Source of the DNA: Bacillota bacterium
GTDB taxonomy: Bacteria > Bacillota > Clostridia > Lachnospirales > WQUN01
Reading direction: 5' to 3'
Assembly (NCBI GenBank): GCA_009782085.1
Contig: WQUN01000034.1
Location: 1 to 16,244 of the forward strand
DNA length: 16,244 bases
Shown here: positions 1-6,638 of the stretch, piece by piece
Numbering within the stretch: the stretch's first letter is position 1
Layout of the letters: the number at the start of each line of letters is the position of its first letter
Notes under the pieces: generated by a model
Seen by the model: only the letters and a program-made list of their open reading frames with translations
Database searches by the model: none
Told to the model about the DNA's origin: nothing
Made by a program: the position numbers and the translations under genes

Positions 1-2
1 AT

Positions 3-1070
3 TCAGTATTTTCCATATTCCTTCGCCAATTCCACGACCTTTCTGAACTCCTCCAGGCTGACGACCGACGGCACGGAGTGGTCCGTCGAGAAAATATAAC
101 CCCCGTTTTCCTTCATAATCGGCAAAATCCGCTTGATCTCGGCGGCAAGCGCCTCCTCGTCCTCATAGAGCAAAGCGTTGACGCCGCCGTGCAGCAGCAG
201 TTTGCCGCCGTACCGCCCTTTCAAAGCGACAGGGTCCATGCCCGCCTTGACCTCCAGCGGGTTCAGGCCGTCCAGGCCCATCGAGACGAGCTCCGGCACA
301 AGGGGGTTCACGTCCCCGCAGGAGTGGAGCTCCGCCACGACGCCCTTGCCGTGCGCCCAGTCTATGGCGCGCTGGTGGTAAGGCTTCAAAAATTCCCTGT
401 AAGTGTTGAGCGAAAAGAACTGGTTGTGCTTATAACCCATATCGTCGCACCACGTGACGGAGTCGAACGTGTAGCCCGCGTCCCAGACCCTGTCGAACAG
501 CGTGAGCGACACGTCCAGCATGTGCCCGATCATGTCCGTCAGCCATTCCGGCTCCTCGGCGATAGCCATCAGCACCCGCTCCGTCCCGGATATCCACGAG
601 TGCGATATGTCGAAACCGAACCACAGGAACGCGCTGATCCACTGCCCCTCGTCGCGCAGCCTCTTATAATTCTTTTGCAGCCAGCCCCAGTTTATCCTGT
701 CGTCCGTCGGGGTGACGCGCTCCTTGGCCTTTCGCCAGGAGTCGGAGTCCACGATCGTGTGTTCCAGAAACTGCGGCGTGGAATTGACGTTTTTCCACTG
801 TTTCATGGTGACGCCGAAATTGGAGGTGGTGACCGTGTAATCGGCGGTATCCTCCAAAACCCTTTCGGGGTAGCGCGGCGAGTTGTCCACGCCTATAGAC
901 GAGAACTTGTCGATCCCGAAATAGTCCCGGAAGTCCATGCCTTCCGGCATTCCCTCCCTATGCCACCGCGCCAGGGTGCTCGACCACGGGTCGTCCGTGA
1001 TCGGCACGCGGTCGGCGTCCCTGTGCGCGAACATCCTGGAGATGCGTTCTTTGGTTGTCAGTTCGGTCAT
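3..1070 (-). CDS. Uroporphyrinogen decarboxylase (UroD)-family protein, corrinoid methyltransferase-like
   Basis: This 355-aa protein has the TIM-barrel UroD fold as used in MtaA/CmuA-type cobalamin-dependent methyltransferases, rather than classical HemE. A zinc-type motif LHSCGD places H249 and C251 where methyltransferase members bind zinc. The C-terminal pattern IFSTDHSVPSVVSLEEF is typical of the clostridial UroD-like group. The haem-type N-terminal arginine-rich signature of HemE is not evident. The ATG start is preceded by AGGAGGA at a 5-nt spacing, and the stop lies 3 bases from the window edge, so the gene is complete. It stands alone: no corrinoid protein, MtaB-like protein or reactivase is visible here, though partners could lie to the left. 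The substrate is unknown. Transfer of a methyl group or some other corrinoid or tetrapyrrole chemistry is family-level inference. Confidence 0.85.
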   Translation of the reverse strand: MTELTTKERISRMFAHRDADRVPITDDPWSSTLARWHREGMPEGMDFRDYFGIDKFSSIGVDNSPRYPERVLEDTADYTVTTSNFGVTMKQWKNVNSTPQFLEHTIVDSDSWRKAKERVTPTDDRINWGWLQKNYKRLRDEGQWISAFLWFGFDISHSWISGTERVLMAIAEEPEWLTDMIGHMLDVSLTLFDRVWDAGYTFDSVTWCDDMGYKHNQFFSLNTYREFLKPYHQRAIDWAHGKGVVAELHSCGDVNPLVPELVSMGLDGLNPLEVKAGMDPVALKGRYGGKLLLHGGVNALLYEDEEALAAEIKRILPIMKENGGYIFSTDHSVPSVVSLEEFRKVVELAKEYGKY

Positions 1071-1262
1071 GTAAATCCTCCTCGCGTATCTTATCTTACG
1101 GGTATACTACTATATCCCGGCCCAAAAAGCAAACGGGCGTTGTGCCGGGTTTCACGCCACATCGTAGGGGACGCCCCTTATACACCGTCTTTGCAACAAT
1201 TTACCAAGTATAATTTTCCCTCCGGGGGAAAAGATTCTATAGCATGACAAGGACTTATTATT
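1071..1262. other. Intergenic region upstream of the UroD-family gene
   Basis: This stretch holds no gene. It should carry the promoter of the leftward UroD-family gene. TATAGT- and TATACC-like boxes occur on the minus strand near 1103-1116, but I find no convincing -35 box at the right distance. A GTATA box at 1208-1212, followed by GGGAAAAGAT from 1226, faintly resembles a sigma-F-type promoter pointing at sigG, but the spacing is about 13-14 bp, which is short. Confidence 0.4.
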
Positions 1263-1461
1263 GTCGTCTCGATTTGAAATGAACTGAAAACCAGCGTGAA
1301 ACGACCAATATTCAGGGGCGTTTCGCGCGAAGTTTGAAGCTCAATTTCAAACGAAACGACTAAGTCGTTCCGATTTGAAATGAGCTGAAAACGAGCGTGA
1401 AACGACCAATATTCAGGGGCGTTTCGCGCGAAGTTTGAAGCTCAATTTCAAACGAAACGAC
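1263..1461 (+). repeat. Left array: two tandem copies of a 98-bp hairpin repeat
   Basis: Units lie at 1263-1360 and 1364-1461, separated by TAA, giving a period of exactly 101 bp. The two copies differ at about 4 positions. Each unit is an imperfect full-length inverted repeat. The ends GTCGTTTCG and CGAAACGAC pair, followed by paired TTTGAAAT/ATTTCAAA, AGCT/AGCT and CGCGC-type segments, closing on a loop that contains CAGGGG on this strand. The same unit occurs three times in opposite orientation at 15059-15358, with about 93 of 98 identical bases between unit 2 and the last right-hand unit. The array sits just upstream of sigG. It contains no ORF of its own and no transposase, so it may be a miniature (MITE- or REP-like) element or a structured RNA. 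Confidence 0.92.
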
Positions 1462-1526
1462 AAAAACGACAGCGGGTACGGGTTCCGCATCGGGACCGGT
1501 ATGAGTTTCTTCCGGAGGGATCGCCA

Positions 1527-2300
1527 TTGAACAGCAAAGTGGAAATCTGCGGGGTCAACACATCTAAACTTCCGGTTCTTAAAAGCGACGAAAAGAAGCA
1601 GCTCTTTGAAAGGATTTTAGCGGGGGACGAGGCGGCCCGGGAAAAATACATATACGGCAACCTTCGTCTGGTTCTGAGCATCATACAGCGCTTCAACAAC
1701 AGGGGCGAGTATGTGGACGACATCTTCCAGGTCGGTTGCATTGGCCTCATAAAAGCCATAGACAACTTTGACGTGACCCAGGGGGTGCAGTTTTCGACCT
1801 ACGCGGTGCCGATGATAATCGGGGAGATACGCCGGTATCTGCGGGACAACAACTCCATCCGCGTGAGCCGCTCTCTGCGCGACACGGCCTACAAGGCCCT
1901 CCAGGTCAAGGAGAGGATGATCAGCCAGAACTCGAAGGAGCCGACCATCGAGGAGATAGCCAAGGAGCTGGACATGCCCAAGGAGGACGTGATCTTCGCT
2001 TTGGACGCGATCCAGGACCCCATCTCCCTCTTCGAGCCGATATACCACGACGGCAGCGACGCGATCTTTGTCATGGACCAGGTCAGCGACGAAAAGAACA
2101 CGGACAGCAGCTGGCTGGAAAACCTCTCCCTCACGGAGGCCCTTAAGCGGCTGAACGACAGGGAGAAACTGATCCTGAACCTGCGGTTTTTCGAGGGTAA
2201 GACGCAGATGGAAGTCGCGGACGAGATAGGCATCAGCCAGGCGCAGGTGTCGAGGCTGGAGAAGAGCGCGCTGAAGAATATGAAGAAGTATATAAGCTAG
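1527..2300 (+). CDS. sigG: RNA polymerase sporulation sigma factor sigma-G
   Basis: This 257-aa sigma-70-family factor directs late forespore transcription after engulfment (small acid-soluble proteins, germination genes). The N-terminal signature KVEICGVNTSKLPVL is diagnostic for sigma-G. Region 2 spans about 43-110 (FNNRGEYVDDIFQVGCIGL, then FSTYAVPMIIGEIRRYLRDN), region 3 about 120-185, and region 4 about 200-257 with the helix-turn-helix GKTQMEVADEIGISQAQVSR. The start is TTG at 1527, with GGAGG eight bases upstream. The stop codon TAG at 2298-2300 is part of a heptanucleotide repeat. In Bacillus and most Clostridia sigG follows spoIIGA-sigE, but here its upstream neighbour is a UroD-family gene and a repeat array. 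I found no strong sigma-F/sigma-G promoter in the 65 bases between the array and the start. Confidence 0.97.
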   Translation: MNSKVEICGVNTSKLPVLKSDEKKQLFERILAGDEAAREKYIYGNLRLVLSIIQRFNNRGEYVDDIFQVGCIGLIKAIDNFDVTQGVQFSTYAVPMIIGEIRRYLRDNNSIRVSRSLRDTAYKALQVKERMISQNSKEPTIEEIAKELDMPKEDVIFALDAIQDPISLFEPIYHDGSDAIFVMDQVSDEKNTDSSWLENLSLTEALKRLNDREKLILNLRFFEGKTQMEVADEIGISQAQVSRLEKSALKNMKKYIS

Positions 2301-2331
2301 AGACTGGAAACTGGAAACTGGAGACTGGAAA
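2297..2331 (+). repeat. Five-unit heptanucleotide repeat overlapping the sigG stop codon
   Basis: Five consecutive 7-bp units of consensus CTGGAAA run without a break: CTAGAGA, CTGGAAA, CTGGAAA, CTGGAGA, CTGGAAA. The TAG stop of sigG is bases 2-4 of the first unit, and the last unit runs into the A-tract of the terminator. The same heptad forms a longer array at 7294-7405. Confidence 0.9.
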
Positions 2332-2371
2332 AAACAGCCGCTCCCGGGGTATGGGGAGGACGGCTGTTTTT
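2329..2371. terminator. Bidirectional rho-independent terminator between sigG and rubrerythrin
   Basis: AAAAACAGCCG (ending at 2340) pairs perfectly with CGGCTGTTTTT (2361-2371), and the interior CTCCC and GGGGAG can extend the stem. An A-run on one side and a T-run on the other mean it can end sigG rightward and the convergent rubrerythrin gene leftward. Confidence 0.9.
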
Positions 2372-2454
2372 GGTATGCCATGACATGTTTATCGCAACGG
2401 GCAAGCGAGTTCGCGCCGCTTCTAATACTGTTTCATATTTGAGGCCGGCGCCAA

Positions 2455-3000
2455 TCAGCTGAAATATCTCTTCAGAAGCCCTTCGAACGCCTTGCCGTGC
2501 CTGGCCTCGTCCTTGCACATCTCGTGCACGGTGTCGTGGATCGCGTCCAGATTCAGCTGCTTGGCCTTTGTGGCCAGATCCTTCTTGCCCTGGGTCGCGC
2601 CGTGCTCCGCCGCCACGCGAAGCTCCAGGTTTTTCTTCGTAGACGGCTCTACGACTTCGCCCAAAAGCTCGGCGAACTTCGAGGCGTGTTCCGCCTCCTC
2701 GAACGCTATGCGCTTGTAAGCCTCGGCCACCTCGGGATAGCCTTCCCTGTCGGCCTGTCGGCTCATGGCGAGGTACATGCCGATCTCCGTGCACTCGCCG
2801 GTGAAGTTCATCCTCAGCCCTTCGACGACCTCGGGGTCCGCGCCCTTGGCGACGCCGATCCTGTGCTCGTCGGCAAAGACAAGCCCGGCGGACGCCATCT
2901 CGCTGAACTTCGACGCCGGCGCCCCGCATTGCGGGCACTTTTCGGGCGGAGCGTCCCCCTCGTGCACATATCCGCAAACCGAGCATACAAATTTTTTCAT
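2455..3000 (-). CDS. rbr: Reverse rubrerythrin (rubredoxin domain first)
   Basis: This 181-aa cytoplasmic non-haem iron protein reduces hydrogen peroxide (NADH peroxidase systems of anaerobes). An N-terminal rubredoxin-type Fe(Cys)4 site is formed by C6, C9, C22 and C25 (CSVCGY and CPQCGAP). It is followed by a ferritin-like four-helix domain with di-iron ligands in EEAEH and DEARHG and further conserved glutamates (TGECTE, AAEHG). Classical rubrerythrin has the rubredoxin domain at the C-terminus, and the reversed order here matches the oxygen-induced clostridial form. The ATG start has AAAGGAGGAG upstream. The gene is monocistronic, with a consensus promoter and a Fur/PerR-type palindrome immediately downstream of the -10 box, so induction by peroxide or oxygen through derepression is likely. 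Confidence 0.95.
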   Translation of the reverse strand: MKKFVCSVCGYVHEGDAPPEKCPQCGAPASKFSEMASAGLVFADEHRIGVAKGADPEVVEGLRMNFTGECTEIGMYLAMSRQADREGYPEVAEAYKRIAFEEAEHASKFAELLGEVVEPSTKKNLELRVAAEHGATQGKKDLATKAKQLNLDAIHDTVHEMCKDEARHGKAFEGLLKRYFS

Positions 3001-3025
3001 ACGGCTCCTCCTTTTGTTTATCCTA

Positions 3026-3048
3026 TAAACGATAATGATTATCGTTTA
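3026..3048 (-). promoter_or_regulatory. Fur/PerR-family operator of the rubrerythrin gene
   Basis: A perfect 11-1-11 palindrome contains the 7-1-7 core GATAATGATTATC characteristic of Fur-family boxes. It begins five bases downstream of the -10 box, so a bound repressor would block initiation. The downstream peroxidase gene favours PerR over Fur or Zur. That choice is inference, because the core sequence is close to both the Fur and PerR consensus. Confidence 0.85.
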
Positions 3049-3053
3049 CGGTC

Positions 3054-3081
3054 ATTATAGCAGAATTTTCCTGACTGTCAA
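3054..3081 (-). promoter_or_regulatory. Sigma-A promoter of the rubrerythrin gene
   Basis: On the minus strand, TTGACA (3076-3081) is followed after 16 bp by TATAAT (3054-3059). Both hexamers match the consensus exactly. Transcription would start near 3047, at the edge of or inside the operator. Confidence 0.92.
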
Positions 3082-3109
3082 CAAGGATTGTACATGCCCG
3101 CATGAAATT

Positions 3110-3178
3110 ATACCGGAAGTGCGAAAACATTAACTTCCTCTGTCGACATCGTCGGTAAATGTTTTCAGCATCCGGTAT
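3110..3178 (-). repeat. Palindromic element, short form
   Basis: Outer arms ATACCGGA (3110-3117) and TCCGGTAT (3171-3178) pair perfectly. Inner arms GAAAACATT (from 3123) and AAATGTTTTC (3157-3166) also pair. The interior carries TTCCTCTGTCG and ATCGTCGGTAAA, the reverse complement of segments in the element at 14764-14852. It lies between spoIIIAH and the rubrerythrin promoter and has no coding capacity. Confidence 0.8.
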
Positions 3179-3200
3179 TTTTAAGCATCAGGTATATAAC

Positions 3201-3229
3201 AAGAGGGCGTCAATCGCCGACGCCCTCTT
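3201..3229 (-). terminator. Terminator-like hairpin downstream of spoIIIAH
   Basis: A perfect 11-bp stem, AAGAGGGCGTC and GACGCCCTCTT, encloses a 7-nt loop 69 bp past the spoIIIAH stop. The following U-tract is poor in both directions, so it may end the spoIIIA transcript inefficiently or act as a 3' stabilising hairpin. Confidence 0.6.
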
Positions 3230-3297
3230 CTCCAATTTTGGCCCATTACACCCAAATACCCGCAAAATGTCAACCGCTAAACCTATTTACCTGCGCC

Positions 3298-4212
3298 TCA
3301 CCGCATCGGGCTGATGTGTATCTGATCCACGGCCATGCCGGTCTTTCTCTTCACAATGTCCTCGATCTGGGCGACTTCCGCGTCGGTCAGCGCGGCCTTG
3401 TTGACCACCACGTCCACGCTGGTGTCGTCGATGCGCACGTACACCTCGGAGAAGCCCTTAGACTCGATCATGGCCTCAGCGGCCGTCTCCTTCTCGATGC
3501 GCTTGATGATCTCGAGCATCGCGTCGCCGGCCTGCGCCTTCTGCGTCTGCTCTATGTTCGTGTTGTTGATGATGTCGGTCAGAAGGTCTTTCTCCTTGGA
3601 GCGGGCCTGCTCGCGGTCGAGCTTCGCCTGCACGAAATAGGAAGAGTCGTTCGACGTGTTCACGAAAACGGCCTTTCCGTTGTCCGTCTGCGTCCCGGTG
3701 CCGTTGTCCACGGCTCCGCTGGAAACCTGCGCCGCGTCGGACGAAGCCGCGTCGGAGGCCGCGCCAGCCTGTGTCGTGCCGGTCATGGACGTGTCGGCGG
3801 CGGTAACTGACGAAGACGTGTCAGCCGCGGTAACTGTCGAAGAGGTGTCGGACGCGGTACCGGTCAAGGACGTGTCCGCCGACGCGCCTGTCAGGGACGT
3901 ATCTGCCGCGGCGCCTGTCAAAGCCGCGTCCGCCGCCGCGCCGTCCGTCGAAGCCGCGCCGGTCTGGCTCATGGTCGTGTCGATCGTCGGGTTGTCGTCA
4001 AAGGCTATCGCATCGCCGATAGACGTTTCGTCGGCCGCGTTCGTCATGCCGAGGGTGTCCGGGATGAGCGCGCTCACCTCGCCCTGGTCGTTCAGGGCTA
4101 TCCCGCCGGAATCCGCTGGGTTCTTGCTTCCGACATAGTTCAGATACCCGGCCACGGCGATCATTACGACCAGCGCCGTGATTATGATTTGATTTCTTTT
4201 CAGCTTGAACAT
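3298..4212 (-). CDS. spoIIIAH: Stage III sporulation protein AH, with expanded repeat linker
   Basis: SpoIIIAH is the mother-cell component that forms a ring in the intermembrane space and docks with forespore SpoIIQ, through a domain related to the EscJ/PrgK ring-building motif. This copy is 304 aa, against about 218 aa in Bacillus subtilis. A single transmembrane helix lies at about 8-26 after a basic N-terminus. The C-terminal ring domain spans about 190-304, including KEKDLLTDIINN, AMIESKGFSEVYVRI and VDVVVNKAALTDAEVAQIEDIV. Between them is a Thr/Ser/Ala/Asp-rich linker containing six 9-aa repeats at 92-145. The ATG start follows GGGAGGT at 5 nt. It is the last gene of the operon, 74 bp downstream of spoIIIAG. 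Confidence 0.95.
   Translation of the reverse strand: MFKLKRNQIIITALVVMIAVAGYLNYVGSKNPADSGGIALNDQGEVSALIPDTLGMTNAADETSIGDAIAFDDNPTIDTTMSQTGAASTDGAAADAALTGAAADTSLTGASADTSLTGTASDTSSTVTAADTSSSVTAADTSMTGTTQAGAASDAASSDAAQVSSGAVDNGTGTQTDNGKAVFVNTSNDSSYFVQAKLDREQARSKEKDLLTDIINNTNIEQTQKAQAGDAMLEIIKRIEKETAAEAMIESKGFSEVYVRIDDTSVDVVVNKAALTDAEVAQIEDIVKRKTGMAVDQIHISPMR
3778..3939 (-). repeat. Six 27-bp tandem repeats encoding a 9-residue motif in spoIIIAH
   Basis: Residues 92-145 of SpoIIIAH divide into six 9-residue units: AAADAALTG, AAADTSLTG, ASADTSLTG, TASDTSSTV, TAADTSSSV and TAADTSMTG. The ADTS core is kept in five of the six. The frame-preserving 27-bp period points to expansion by slippage or unequal crossover. 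Confidence 0.9.
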
Positions 4213-4286
4213 TTTCTACCTCCCGGTAATATTTTGCTTTTTCTATTGATATATGCGCCTGCCGCGCATTCTAGTACCATTTTGCG

Positions 4287-4871
4287 CTATTTCATTTTGA
4301 AAACCTGTATCTTGTGCACCGCCACGCCCAGCACCGCCCCGACCGCCTTTGTCACGGCGTCCCGGACGTACGCGCTGCCCCCACCTTCCGCCACGACGAC
4401 CACCCCCTCCACTTTTGGCCGGGCCTCCTTCACGATCAAAGGCGTGTCGCTGCCGCCGCTGTCCTGGATGATTATGTTCTTCGTGTCGGCGCTCGTCGTC
4501 TTGGTTGTGCGCGTCCCCCCTCCCGAATCCGTCTCGCTTATGTCCGAACCGCTGGTGACGCTGTCCTGGGCGACGGTGAGCTCCTTCCCGTACGACAAAG
4601 TCAGCATGACCTTGACCTTGCCGACCCCGTCCATCTGCGACAGGGTGTCCTCGAGCCTTTGCTCCAGGCCGAGCTCGTAGTCGCCGCAGGAGGCCGAGGC
4701 GGAGGCCTCCGCCTGCGTTCCGGCGTCGGGGGCCTTGACGCCCGCGCCGGTGTTTTTCTGGAAGATCCCGTTCAGGGCGAAGAGGGCGAAGCCCGCGATC
4801 AACAGCAGAACCGCGCCGTTCAGCGCGGCTTTTCCGCCCTTGCCTTTGAAAAAATCCGGCAGATTCTTCAT
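4287..4871 (-). CDS. spoIIIAG: Stage III sporulation protein AG
   Basis: This 194-aa protein has an N-terminal transmembrane helix at about 17-36 and an extracytoplasmic ring-building domain. In Bacillus subtilis SpoIIIAG forms the large ring of the mother cell-forespore channel. The C-terminal half, with VKVMLTLSYGKELTVAQD, then DTPLIVKEARPKVEGVVVVA and AVTKAVGAVLGVAVHKIQVF, matches the family. A Ser/Thr/Gly-rich stretch (about 105-135) sits in the region that forms the beta-barrel insert in the family. The ATG start is preceded by AGGTGAG, 16 bp after the spoIIIAF stop. At 194 aa it is somewhat shorter than the Bacillus protein (about 229). Confidence 0.95.
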   Translation of the reverse strand: MKNLPDFFKGKGGKAALNGAVLLLIAGFALFALNGIFQKNTGAGVKAPDAGTQAEASASASCGDYELGLEQRLEDTLSQMDGVGKVKVMLTLSYGKELTVAQDSVTSGSDISETDSGGGTRTTKTTSADTKNIIIQDSGGSDTPLIVKEARPKVEGVVVVAEGGGSAYVRDAVTKAVGAVLGVAVHKIQVFKMK

Positions 4872-4887
4872 ATGCTCTCACCTGGCC

Positions 4888-5481
4888 TCAGTTTTTCTTT
4901 TGCACACTGATATATATATTATTGGCGGCTATTTTATAGAAGTCCGAGACTGATTTTTTTAGCGCCTCAACTTTGGCGTCGCCGCCGGCCTGCGCGCCGC
5001 CGACGGTCACCGGCTCGATCCTTATAAAGGGTTTCCTGGCGGAGCCGCCGTTTTCGGGCTCCGCCTCGCGCACCACGGCGTCGACGCGGGTTATTTGTGT
5101 GATGTCCGCGTTCGTCCCGACGCTCGCGTCCAAAAGCTCGAGGCCCTCGTCCGCGGCCAGGCCGCGCAGCTGCGCCTTTACCTGTTCGTCGAAGGCCGTT
5201 TTAAGCATCGCGCGCCACTCGGCGTCGGGCTCGGCGCCGGCCGCGCCGGCCGAGCTCTCCGCGGCCCGAAGCCCCGCCAGCGCGCCCGAATAGCCCGCGG
5301 CGCCCAAGCCCTTTCCGCCGAGGAAACCCGCCAGCGGCGTGAGGATCATGAGGATCAGGATCAGGCCCATGACCATTTTTATGTACTTTTTATACCTGGC
5401 GTTCGGCATGATGATGTCGGTGAAGGCGATGAGGATCACGAAGTAAAGGATGCTTTTTACGGATTGGGCCAACAGGGACAC
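4888..5481 (-). CDS. spoIIIAF: Stage III sporulation protein AF
   Basis: This 197-aa membrane protein of the SpoIIIA channel has two N-terminal hydrophobic segments (about 5-22 and 33-52, around SILYFVILIAFTDIIMPN and MVMGLILILMILTPLAGF). A soluble C-terminal domain follows, with a ring-building-like alpha/beta pattern in its last 80 residues. I chose the GTG start at 5481 because GGAGGGGG lies just upstream and the following residues begin the conserved hydrophobic segment. A longer upstream reading would overlap spoIIIAE and has no membrane-protein character. The gap to the spoIIIAE stop is 20 bp. Confidence 0.94.
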   Translation of the reverse strand: MSLLAQSVKSILYFVILIAFTDIIMPNARYKKYIKMVMGLILILMILTPLAGFLGGKGLGAAGYSGALAGLRAAESSAGAAGAEPDAEWRAMLKTAFDEQVKAQLRGLAADEGLELLDASVGTNADITQITRVDAVVREAEPENGGSARKPFIRIEPVTVGGAQAGGDAKVEALKKSVSDFYKIAANNIYISVQKKN

Positions 5482-5501
5482 GGAACCCCCTCCAAACGGA
5501 T

Positions 5502-6638
5502 CTAAAACGACAGCAATATCACCACCGCCACGATGAACATCCCCGCTATGGCCGCGCCCGCGCCCAAAATCAGCGCCGTGAACGCGCCCATTCCGTCTAT
5601 GCACTTCACGACGCGCGGGTCGCAGGCCGGCTGGATGATTGCCGCCGTCGCCTTATAAATAAGAAGCATGGCGAAAATCTTCACGAGCGGCAGCGCGCAG
5701 GCCAAGACGATCGTTATGACAAGGGCGGCCAGGACGCCGCTTTTGACGGCCTGTCCCCAGACCAAAACCGTGTCCATCGCCCCGCCCAGGAGGCCGCCGA
5801 CGACCGGCGCGGCTCCCGCCGCGCTCCTGGCGGTTTTCAGCACGGCGTTGTTGATGACGGGCGCGCTGATCTTCTGTATCGACAGCAGGCCGAGGAATAC
5901 CACCGCCGCGATTTTAAGCGTCCAGTCGGCGATTTTCTGGAGCAAAGCCGCCAGGCGGGAGAGTATCTGCTGCTCCGTCAGGTAGTTGACGATGGCTATG
6001 GCCGAAGCGGCGGTCAGAAGCGGCACCATGAAGCGCCCGGTGAACACGGCGACGACCTCCACGGCTGCCGCGAAAAGCGGGGTGAAGCCCGCGGCCCCGG
6101 CCACGTTCCCGGACGCGGCCAGCACCCCGCTCAAAACCGGCATGGACGCGCCCATGATCGCCGAGACGACCCCGGCCATGTCCGTCAGGATGCCGAGCGT
6201 GACCTGGAACGTGGCGAACAGAAGCGTCACGAGGGCCATATAACAGGCGTAAAACCCCAGCTCCCCGACGGACTTGTTCCTGAAGGACTCCGCGAGGTTG
6301 CCGAGGACCGCGCTCAGGATGGAGATAACGGCGATGTTCCTTATAAAAGCCCAGTTCTGCGAGAGCTCGCGGAAAAGCATCCCCAGAACCGCGCTCAGGA
6401 CTCCCGAAAACGACAGGTCGAGGCTCCCGTTTACGGCCGACGTGACCAAGGACTTGAAATCCCGGCCGGAAGCTTCACTCAGCGGATTGAAATCGAACTC
6501 GTCCAGCGCGCCGTTTATCTGGGAGGAGACGTCCTCCTGCGTTCCCCCGATCTCCGAGGCGGAGACGGGGCGGGCGAAGAACGCGGCCATGAGCGGGAGA
6601 AAAACCGCGAGAAACAGGAGAAGCCGTATTTTCGTCAT
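5502..6638 (-). CDS. spoIIIAE: Stage III sporulation protein AE
   Basis: This 378-aa polytopic membrane protein is the putative permease-like core of the SpoIIIA machine (Bacillus length about 399). A signal-peptide-like start (MTKIRLLLFLAVFLPLMAAF, then ARPVSASE) is followed by an extracytoplasmic stretch and about six to eight hydrophobic segments, ending VVKCIDGMGAFTALILGAG. The ATG at 6638 overlaps the spoIIIAD stop as ATGA, so translation is coupled. An alternative start far upstream at 7034 would overlap all of spoIIIAD and encode a basic sequence with no family character, so I rejected it. Confidence 0.95.
   Translation of the reverse strand: MTKIRLLLFLAVFLPLMAAFFARPVSASEIGGTQEDVSSQINGALDEFDFNPLSEASGRDFKSLVTSAVNGSLDLSFSGVLSAVLGMLFRELSQNWAFIRNIAVISILSAVLGNLAESFRNKSVGELGFYACYMALVTLLFATFQVTLGILTDMAGVVSAIMGASMPVLSGVLAASGNVAGAAGFTPLFAAAVEVVAVFTGRFMVPLLTAASAIAIVNYLTEQQILSRLAALLQKIADWTLKIAAVVFLGLLSIQKISAPVINNAVLKTARSAAGAAPVVGGLLGGAMDTVLVWGQAVKSGVLAALVITIVLACALPLVKIFAMLLIYKATAAIIQPACDPRVVKCIDGMGAFTALILGAGAAIAGMFIVAVVILLSF

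Noticed and set aside
1208..1235. Possible sigma-F promoter for sigG (GTATA then GGGAAAAGAT)
   Set aside because: Spacing is only 13-14 bp, the -10 match is partial, and it lies about 290 bp from the start across two hairpin units.
78..1247. Long forward open frame opposite the UroD-family gene
   Set aside because: Arg/Val/His-rich shadow of a GC-rich gene. It runs past that gene's start, and no domain is recognisable.
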